A stretch of DNA of 7,975 nt from Opitutaceae bacterium (lineage in GTDB: Bacteria; Verrucomicrobiota; Verrucomicrobiia; Opitutales; Opitutaceae): contig JAESUN010000381.1 in the NCBI GenBank assembly GCA_016763045.1, forward strand, positions 1 through 7,975, written 5' to 3'. Made by a program: the position numbers and the translations under genes. Positions 1 to 5,057 of this stretch are shown piece by piece. Numbering within the stretch: position 1 is the first letter of the stretch; every line of letters begins with the position of its first letter. The notes under the pieces are model-generated. The model was not told the origin of the DNA. It made no database searches and saw nothing but the letters and a program-made list of their open reading frames with translations.

Positions 1-1
1 G

Positions 2-784
2 ACTCATATTGCACAAAATAGATTCCATACCATTGTACATAATGCGATTCCTTATATGGCAGCTCAGTTGGTTGCAGAAAATGAATATGATCTTATTGGA
101 GAAAATGATTTGTATGTTTTTGCTTTGTGCGATGCTTGTTTAATGACATTGCAACCTGGTTTAATTTTTTATAGGGCACTTCAATATATGAAAAAAGAAA
201 AATTTCAACCAGCCAATGAACGAGAAGTTTACGATTACGTAATGCAAAGATTTAAGGCAGAGACTATTTCATTAATGTCTCAGTTTTCATGGAAGTCTGG
301 CTATACAACCGTTCAGTATCTCGGTTATATGACAACAAGTATATTTAATAATGAAAAACAATGGATAAATCACGTTCTTAAAAAGGCTCACGATTTAAGA
401 GTGAGCAATCCCTACTTTTTGATTGACATTATTAAACAACCACAAATTAATTCGCCACAATTAGTTCAGGTCATGGATGAATTAGGCACACCTTTAATGA
501 TGAACCTAATTGGGGAAGCTTGGTTTAATCCTCCAAAACAAATAGCTCATTTACCGATTCAAGCTGATAGGTTCTCAGCAATTTTGGAAATATTCTACTT
601 ATTTGAATATGGGCAAACGGAATGCGAATTAAAGGAGTATTGCAAAAATTGCCCAGAGGGAGATGTAACAGATGAACGTTGTGATAATAGCCCTTGGGAA
701 CGAGCAAAAGACGACCAACTTTGTGGTTATGGTGCTTTTTATAAAACTTGGGGACTTTCTGATTACATCCCTTCTAAAACATAA
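2..784 (+). CDS. Unrecognised protein, 5'-truncated by window edge, cysteine-rich C-terminus
   Basis: The reading frame is open from the first complete codon (base 2) to TAA at 782-784, so the true start lies outside the window. The ATG at 56 is the first Met inside, but the 18 preceding codons (beginning THIAQNRFH) look like normal coding sequence. I do not recognise the family. Numbering from the Met at 56, the chain is mostly helical-looking with many aromatic residues and no membrane segment or signal peptide. It has Cys25 and Cys28 (CDAC), then a C-terminal cluster Cys190, Cys196, Cys199, Cys209 and Cys223 (C-x5-C-x2-C-x9-C-x13-C). That spacing could bind zinc or an Fe-S cluster, which is an inference from spacing only. 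The gene is followed by the repeat array controlling the HTH-Fic pair and is unlikely to share its promoter. Reality as a coding region is nearly certain; function is unknown. Confidence 0.8.
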   Translation, partial: THIAQNRFHTIVHNAIPYMAAQLVAENEYDLIGENDLYVFALCDACLMTLQPGLIFYRALQYMKKEKFQPANEREVYDYVMQRFKAETISLMSQFSWKSGYTTVQYLGYMTTSIFNNEKQWINHVLKKAHDLRVSNPYFLIDIIKQPQINSPQLVQVMDELGTPLMMNLIGEAWFNPPKQIAHLPIQADRFSAILEIFYLFEYGQTECELKEYCKNCPEGDVTDERCDNSPWERAKDDQLCGYGAFYKTWGLSDYIPSKT

Positions 785-837
785 TCAGCAATATAAATTA
801 CGGCTATAATCATAATTTACTTAATCTGTTTTACTGG

Positions 838-939
838 TATAGTCATAAATATTAATTACTGATTTATTGTTATAACCATAAATATATTTTGTTTTTTACT
901 GTTATAATCATATATTTGTAATTAATATTTATGATTATA
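838..939. repeat. 22-bp inverted repeat (arms 838-859 and 918-939)
   Basis: The left arm at 838-859 and the right arm at 918-939 are reverse complements at 21 of 22 positions. The inner 16 bp are perfect (CATAAATATTAATTAC at 844-859 against GTAATTAATATTTATG at 918-933). The arms enclose 58 bp. Each arm contains one copy of the array decamer, and the right arm holds it in inverted orientation (930-939), overlapping the fifth direct copy (936-945). The structure could be a bipartite binding site that supports DNA looping, or a cruciform/hairpin. It brackets the putative promoter and stops six bases before the HTH gene start. Confidence 0.65.
888..918 (+). promoter_or_regulatory. Bacteroidota-type promoter for the HTH-Fic operon
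   Basis: TTTG at 888-891 is followed after 19 bp by TATATTTG at 911-918. This fits the Bacteroidota sigma factor consensus (-33 TTTG, -7 TAnnTTTG). Transcription would start near 923-926, giving a leader of about 20 nt before the ATG at 945. The fourth array copy (903-912) lies between the two boxes and touches the -7 box, and the fifth covers the leader and start. A protein bound to the array would therefore block transcription. Confidence 0.5.
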
Positions 940-944
940 GTCGT

Positions 945-1409
945 ATGAAAAATACTAAACAACAATTGATTATCGACCAAGTTGACCGTAAATTAAGCAT
1001 TTTCAGTCCTCTTAAAACCGTTTCCGTTCCTGGAAAGGGATGGATACATACTGTTCGTACGGCACTAAATATGTCCTTACGTCAGTTAGGTGAAAGATTA
1101 GGTATCACCCCATCCAGTGTTCAAGATATTGAAAAGAGAGAGAAGGAAGGTGCAATTACTATAAAAGCACTTCGAGAAGCTGCTGCTGCCCTTGATATGC
1201 AATTAGTATATGGTTTAATCCCGAAAGATGGTTCTTTAGAGACTATGATTGAAAAGAGAGTTGAAGAACTGGCTACACAAATTGTAGAACGAACTTCACA
1301 AACAATGGCTTTAGAAGATCAGGAAGTTTCTAAAGAAAGAATCAGAAAAGCAATAAAGCAACAAGCTGATGAATTGAAATATGAATTACCAAGAACATTA
1401 TGGGATTAG
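945..1409 (+). CDS. Mobile mystery protein A (HTH/XRE-type DNA-binding regulator)
   Basis: The 154-aa protein has a helix-turn-helix domain at about residues 35-85. The HTH segment is MSLRQLGERLGITPSSVQDIE, followed by an ITIKALREAAAALDM stretch typical of XRE/Cro-like folds. The N-terminus (about 1-30, basic, with LIIDQVDRKL and a PGKGWIHTVR stretch) and the C-terminal helical tail are characteristic of the mobile mystery protein A family. That family is known to occur on mobile elements immediately upstream of a Fic-domain partner (protein B), exactly the arrangement here. The two genes overlap by 10 bp (1400-1409). The ATG at 945 gives the normal family length, and no purine-rich ribosome site precedes it. 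The likely role is a cytoplasmic regulator of its own operon through the 805-945 array. Family assignment is strong; the binding target is inferred. Confidence 0.85.
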   Translation: MKNTKQQLIIDQVDRKLSIFSPLKTVSVPGKGWIHTVRTALNMSLRQLGERLGITPSSVQDIEKREKEGAITIKALREAAAALDMQLVYGLIPKDGSLETMIEKRVEELATQIVERTSQTMALEDQEVSKERIRKAIKQQADELKYELPRTLWD

Positions 1410-1995
1410 AAATGGAGTACATAGATGGGCAAACCCCTTTGGATGAAGAAGAAAAAGAGGGTTTACTCATTGCTTCAATCACGACAAGAGGGGAGTTAGA
1501 TGAATTTGAGCAATTAAATATCCAAAAGGCTGTAAAATGACATTAATCCAAAAGTTTAAGCAAGAAAATATCTTTACTGAAGAATTTATCAAATTACTTC
1601 ATAAAAAGATGCTTGATGATGTTTGGTCTTGGGCTGGTTCATTTAGAAGGTCTAATAAAAATATTGGTGGTCATTGGACGAAAGTAGGAGTTGACTTAAA
1701 GGGTTTATTAGATGATACAAACTATTGGGTAGAGAACGAAACATATCCCCAAGATGAATTGGCTATTCGATTTAAACATCGCTTGGTAAATATTCATTGT
1801 TTCCCCAATGGAAATGGTCGTCATTCTCGGCTAATGGCAGACATCATTATGGGCAGTATTTTTAAGAAGCCCCTATTTACTTGGGGAAAAGAAAACTTGG
1901 TAGGCAAGAGTAAAACCCGTGAACACTACATTAGTGCTATCAGATTAGGAGACAAAGGGGATATATCTCCACTAATTGAATTTGCAAGAAATTAA
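1400..1995 (+). pseudogene. Mobile mystery protein B (Fic-domain protein), frameshifted at about 1537-1541
   Basis: A reading frame starts at ATG 1400, overlapping the regulator's end, and encodes a 46-codon N-terminal segment. It includes YIDGQTPLDEEEKEGL and ITTRGELDEFEQLNI, both typical of the start of mobile mystery protein B. It stops at TGA 1538-1540. The rest of the family sequence continues in another frame from 1537. Inserting one G into AAATGA (to give AAATGGACA) would restore a continuous KAVKWTLIQKF junction and a protein of about 198 aa, the usual family size. This is therefore a one-base deletion in an otherwise intact gene, or a sequencing error. Fic domains usually transfer AMP or another nucleotide-derived group onto target proteins. 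In this pair the Fic protein may act as an effector or toxin held in check by its partner, which is inference. Confidence 0.7.
1537..1995 (+). CDS. Fic-domain ORF downstream of the frameshift (C-terminal 152 aa of mobile mystery protein B)
   Basis: This ORF holds the whole Fic core. The segment around residues 22-50 (HKKMLDDVWSWAGSFR, then NKNIGG with a nearby HW) is the usual Fic flap-side region. The active-site loop H87-CFPNGNGRHS-R98 matches HxFxxGNGRxxR with catalytic His87, the Gly-Asn-Gly anion hole and both arginines. Position 91 is Asn where classical Fic enzymes have Asp or Glu to hold the metal. Its ATG overlaps the TGA of the N-terminal fragment as ATGA, the arrangement used for translational re-initiation, so a shortened Fic protein could be produced. 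It would lack about 46 residues that may carry regulatory function. No Shine-Dalgarno is visible. Whether this start is really used is uncertain. Confidence 0.6.
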   Translation: MTLIQKFKQENIFTEEFIKLLHKKMLDDVWSWAGSFRRSNKNIGGHWTKVGVDLKGLLDDTNYWVENETYPQDELAIRFKHRLVNIHCFPNGNGRHSRLMADIIMGSIFKKPLFTWGKENLVGKSKTREHYISAIRLGDKGDISPLIEFARN

Positions 1996-2026
1996 TCAAC
2001 GAACAAATAACCTTTAAATAATTATT

Positions 2027-2293
2027 ATGGATACAAAAAACAACTTATTTTCCGACCCATCCTTTCAGATTTGGCACTACGTTGATGCAGAAGAAAGCCT
2101 TATTGTAGGAATCAAAAAGAAGAATGAAAATGAAAACTTGGAGAGCCTAACCGAGAGGGTAAAACCTTCTCTTAGTGAATTTCTATGCAAAGAGGTAAAG
2201 GGAGATTTTGATCCTAAAGATTCTTGCTTTAGTATGGATGAGAAGTTTGTATTGATGAATAGTGAAAATGATTCGGCTCTTTGTAATATTTAA
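2027..2293 (+). CDS. Small acidic hypothetical protein (88 aa)
   Basis: I do not recognise this protein. It is 88 aa, has about 18 acidic against 10 basic residues, no membrane segment, and two Cys near the middle (54 and 67) plus one near the end. The N-terminal part (SFQIWHYVDAEESLIVGIKKK) looks like alternating beta-strand, and the centre (residues 37-58) like an amphipathic helix. It begins 31 bp after the Fic gene stop on the same strand with no obvious promoter between, so it could be the third gene of the HTH-Fic transcript. The start is the first ATG after the Fic stop and follows an A/T-rich leader typical of the other genes here. It may be an accessory or immunity-type protein of the module, but nothing in the sequence shows this. 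Confidence 0.5.
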   Translation: MDTKNNLFSDPSFQIWHYVDAEESLIVGIKKKNENENLESLTERVKPSLSEFLCKEVKGDFDPKDSCFSMDEKFVLMNSENDSALCNI

Positions 2294-2300
2294 GCTGATT

Positions 2301-2411
2301 ATGTCAATTGTAAATTACAAAAAAGTACTTTCAAAATCTGATTTCAAGGTAGCTCAAAGTTGTGCTACTAAACTTTATTATTTGAAAAATAAGTATCCGT
2401 CAGCCAATTAG
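2301..2411 (+). pseudogene. N-terminal remnant of a DUF2779-like protein
   Basis: A 36-codon ORF (ATG 2301, TAG 2409-2411) encodes a segment containing VLSKSDFKVAQSCATKLYY followed by LKNKYPSAN. From memory of the family, the LSKSDFKxAxxCxTKLYYxKxxYPS pattern is the conserved extreme N-terminus of DUF2779-domain proteins, which are normally several hundred residues long. Here it ends abruptly after the YPS motif, and no continuation is visible in any frame downstream. The break lies 20 bp before the left flanking repeat of the restriction operon (2431), so the gene was probably cut when the operon arrived or by a later deletion. The start codon is preserved and the codon use is normal, so decay is recent or incomplete. 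The family name rests on motif recognition alone. Confidence 0.55.
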
Positions 2412-2430
2412 TATTCATTTTGAAAATCTT

Positions 2431-2459
2431 AAAAATTGCGAATCCCTAGGATATTCCCT
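2431..2459. repeat. Left copy of 29-bp imperfect direct repeat flanking the type III R-M operon
   Basis: The segment AAAAATTGCGAATCC (2431-2445) and the following bases to TATTCCCT (2459) match 7213-7241 at 22 of 29 positions without gaps, in the same orientation. The conserved blocks are AAAAAT, GC, AATCC, GA and ATTCCCT. The copy sits between the cut-off DUF2779 remnant and the end of res. It could be a trace of an insertion or recombination boundary, or a dispersed repeat or terminator-like sequence. Confidence 0.45.
2431..2459 (-). terminator. Possible weak terminator after res
   Basis: Reading the minus strand, 12 nt after the res stop codon, GAATATCC-TAG-GGATTC can form an imperfect hairpin (about 6 bp with a two-base bulge). 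It is followed four bases later by TTTTT (2435-2431). The position is right for ending the mod-res transcript, but the stem is short and bulged. The same bases form the left flanking repeat. Confidence 0.3.
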
Positions 2460-2470
2460 ATTAGCTTTTT

Positions 2471-5056
2471 TCAGTCATCAGTTTTAGCTAATAATTTATC
2501 TTCTAAATCACTTTTAAATTCATACTTTATTAGTTTTCCATTTCTTAAATGGTCAAAAAACACATCGTAAGAATTTGGACTTAAAAAATGAAAATGATAT
2601 TTTTCGTCTATTTTTAACTTCTCTAATTCCTTATTTAAGTCTTTAAAATGTTGAACACCATATCTCAATTTTGCCTTATTTTCAACACTTACATCTCCAT
2701 CAGATTTAATTTCAACAATTACAAAATGTTTTGTTTTACCATTCTCTAATTTTAAGAAAAAGTCAGGATTAAAAGATTGGATTTTTGAGTGCTTACCACC
2801 AACAGAAGTTATTGAATATTCAATCGAATAGAAATTCATATCTCTTGATTTTAGCCAACTTTCAATTTTCTTTGCATTCTCAGCTTCGCAAAGTTCTTTG
2901 ATGAATGTTCGTTCAGGTGTTGCTTTTGAAAATGTTAAGTCCAAAGGTGTTTTAAATAGAAATTTATTAACCTCTATCCATGCACTTCTTGGCAAACTCT
3001 CATCTTCAATCACCATATTTAATAACTCTAAATTTTTCTCATCAATTTCTGTTTTAAAGTCAGACGAGTAAAAAACTGCTGAATTATGTCTTAAATTCCC
3101 AAGAGCCATACTTTCTCTGTTCATATCTTTGGTATCAATAGTGTATGGCTTTTGTGCTTCTTTCTGATAAACAACAGTTTTACCAGCTTTTCTTAGAAGT
3201 GTATTAAAACTACTTAATATTTTATTGCGATTTTTTTCAACTAATCTATCACCTTTAATACCAACTTTATCCATTGAATTTCGGATTATTTCAGTTATTT
3301 CTGTTTTTGGTGGAAGTTTCTCTTTTGAATAATTTCCTGTTGGTAGTTTTAACAATTTCCCTTCCCAGTTTCTTACTTTAAGTTCGTCTACAATTTTATT
3401 TGCTACTTCGCCTATTGTGTATGTGTTGTACTGAATAAGTGTCTTTTTTGAACTTATAGCACCAGTAAGATCGGTGTATTCACTTTCTTTTTCACTTTCT
3501 TCTACTTGCGATTGGAGTTCGATAAAGCCTTTTGTATAATCAAATTCTGTATGATCTTTTGTTGCTTCTTTTGTTGTTGCTTTTTTTGTGTAATCAATAT
3601 GATGTACTTTAAAATGAAGTTTCTCTCTACCTCCTTTTTCTAATGGAACAGAAATAAGTCTTTTTTCTATTTCAAGTATTTCATCAACAAGCCCTTTTAT
3701 ATTTCTACTCCACGCATCGTGATTAAAAATTCTAACTTTTGGTTGCGGACTTTGATACTCAAGCGGTATTCGTAAACCACGCCCTAAAACCTGAGCTATA
3801 AGAAGTTTTGAATTAAACGCTCTGTCTTCCCAAGGCACGATTTGAAATACATTTTTCACATCCCAGCCTTCTGTTAGCATCGAAACGGAAACAATCCATT
3901 CAATAGGATTATCCTTATTATCAACGTCCTTTAATTTTTGAATATTCACTTTATGATCGCTATGAGAAGTTACAATCAAAGTTTTTTCTTTTACTTCATC
4001 CTCACTCAATCCTTCTTGCTTCACCAAAAATTCAGAAATATCAGAAAGCAGTCTTTTAGCGTTTTTGATATCTTTAGTTATCAGAATAGTTAATGGCTTA
4101 ATTTTGCGATAATTCTGTTTGTTGTGGTCGTGGTTGTCATAGATTTTTTGAAATTTTATATCCTTATCAAGGTCATCATCTTTACTGATATAGTCAACCA
4201 TTTTAACCATCTTATCATCAACTGCATGACGTAATGAATAACGATAAATAACATCATTAAAATATTCATCTTCAATATATGCAGTTCCAGTACAGCCAAT
4301 AATATATTTAAAGTTGAAATCAGGATTTAATAAAAATTCTTTCCATTTTTTCAAGCTTGTATTTTCCTTGCTGCGTCCTTCAACTTTGTTATAAACATGG
4401 TGAGCTTCATCATTTAGAACTAATGTTCTTTCTCCATTTCCTTTAAAACTATCTTTTATTGATGAGCCTGTAGTTTCATAAGCTGCGTGAATATTTTCAA
4501 TACAAATATCACCTTCTTTGATTGTTTTATCTGCCGATTTGATTGATGGATTTTTCCATTTTGCTTCTTCTGGAATAGCTTTTATTAATTTACTGTCAGA
4601 AGTTAATTCAATAAATTTTTCTGTTAGACCATCTTCAATTGTGAGTGAAGGACACAAAACCAAAACTCTATCTACTAAACCAAGACCGAGCATAATTTGA
4701 GCAACACCATAAATCACATAACTTTTACCTGCTCCTGTAGCAATGTCAATTGATGCTGAAAGTTTTGTTGGAATTTGTAAATGATGCAAATAATCATCAA
4801 AATTAGAATACCGATTTTTCAATTCAACATTTGAACTTTCATTCCAATTTTTTTCTACTAATTCACTTGTGTTTTTATATAAACCTGAAGCCAAAAATAT
4901 TACAGTGTCTATTATTGCTTCTTTCTGATATTGCCTGCCATTGACTAAAATATCAATATATCTATCCCAGTCTTGTAAAGGAAGCCCTATTGGGTCATAG
5001 TTTTTATCAACTTTTAAAACAAGGTCTGATGTTTTATAACGTTTTATTTCTTCCAT
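2471..5056 (-). CDS. res: Type III restriction endonuclease subunit R (Res): DEAH helicase with PD-(D/E)xK nuclease
   Basis: The 861-aa protein is the ATP-dependent cleavage subunit. It works in a complex with Mod in the cytoplasm and cuts DNA near unmethylated recognition sites. The superfamily 2 helicase motifs are in order: a Q-like region near 40-46 (GRQYQKEAI), Walker A ATGAGKS at 106-112, DEAHH at 216-220 (motif II), GCTGTA at 254-259 (motif III), VSMLTEGWDVKN at about 391-402 (motif V), and QVLGRGLR at 422-429 (motif VI). The C-terminal nuclease has Glu715 in TPERTF, Pro764-Asp765 in FNPDFF, and Glu782-Ile-Lys784 in VEIKSDGD. This is the PD...ExK catalytic set of type III Res enzymes. 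The length is slightly below the usual 900-1000 aa, but every key motif is present. The start ATG lies 1 nt after the mod stop (TAA T ATG), so translation is probably coupled. No frameshift or truncation is seen. Confidence 0.93.
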   Translation of the reverse strand: MEEIKRYKTSDLVLKVDKNYDPIGLPLQDWDRYIDILVNGRQYQKEAIIDTVIFLASGLYKNTSELVEKNWNESSNVELKNRYSNFDDYLHHLQIPTKLSASIDIATGAGKSYVIYGVAQIMLGLGLVDRVLVLCPSLTIEDGLTEKFIELTSDSKLIKAIPEEAKWKNPSIKSADKTIKEGDICIENIHAAYETTGSSIKDSFKGNGERTLVLNDEAHHVYNKVEGRSKENTSLKKWKEFLLNPDFNFKYIIGCTGTAYIEDEYFNDVIYRYSLRHAVDDKMVKMVDYISKDDDLDKDIKFQKIYDNHDHNKQNYRKIKPLTILITKDIKNAKRLLSDISEFLVKQEGLSEDEVKEKTLIVTSHSDHKVNIQKLKDVDNKDNPIEWIVSVSMLTEGWDVKNVFQIVPWEDRAFNSKLLIAQVLGRGLRIPLEYQSPQPKVRIFNHDAWSRNIKGLVDEILEIEKRLISVPLEKGGREKLHFKVHHIDYTKKATTKEATKDHTEFDYTKGFIELQSQVEESEKESEYTDLTGAISSKKTLIQYNTYTIGEVANKIVDELKVRNWEGKLLKLPTGNYSKEKLPPKTEITEIIRNSMDKVGIKGDRLVEKNRNKILSSFNTLLRKAGKTVVYQKEAQKPYTIDTKDMNRESMALGNLRHNSAVFYSSDFKTEIDEKNLELLNMVIEDESLPRSAWIEVNKFLFKTPLDLTFSKATPERTFIKELCEAENAKKIESWLKSRDMNFYSIEYSITSVGGKHSKIQSFNPDFFLKLENGKTKHFVIVEIKSDGDVSVENKAKLRYGVQHFKDLNKELEKLKIDEKYHFHFLSPNSYDVFFDHLRNGKLIKYEFKSDLEDKLLAKTDD

Positions 5057-5057
5057 A

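Larger units (their letters stand above)
805..945 (+). repeat. Five-copy 33-bp-pitch direct repeat array (putative operator array of the HTH-Fic pair)
   Basis: A decamer with consensus TATARYCRTA occurs at 805-814 (TATAATCATA), 838-847 (TATAGTCATA), 871-880 (TATAACCATA), 903-912 (TATAATCATA) and 936-945 (TATAGTCGTA). The start-to-start distances are 33, 33, 32 and 33 bp. Several copies extend rightward as AATAT or TATTT, and most are preceded by TG or GG. The fifth copy ends on the A of the HTH gene's ATG. A pitch of about three helical turns places all copies on nearly the same DNA face, as expected for cooperative protein binding. The adjacent HTH protein is the obvious candidate binder, with autoregulation the likely purpose. 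The repeats and spacing are seen directly; the binding role is inferred. The copies are too short for a CRISPR array. Confidence 0.75.

Noticed and set aside
525..707. 60-aa minus-strand open frame
   Set aside because: It lies antisense inside the long plus-strand gene at 2-784, has no family resemblance and no start context; it is a shadow.
805..945. CRISPR array interpretation of the regularly spaced repeats
   Set aside because: Only about 10 bp are conserved per unit, spacers of 22-23 bp are as AT-rich as the repeats and contain promoter elements, and no cas gene is present.
1400..1540. Inhibitory (S/T)xxxE(G/N) helix of Fic proteins in the N-terminal fragment
   Set aside because: TTRGEL resembles the start of the motif but lacks the final G/N, so I do not claim that this segment is the classical inhibitory helix.
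4518..4700. 60-aa plus-strand open frame
   Set aside because: It is antisense to the helicase domain of res, whose motifs there are intact; it is a shadow.
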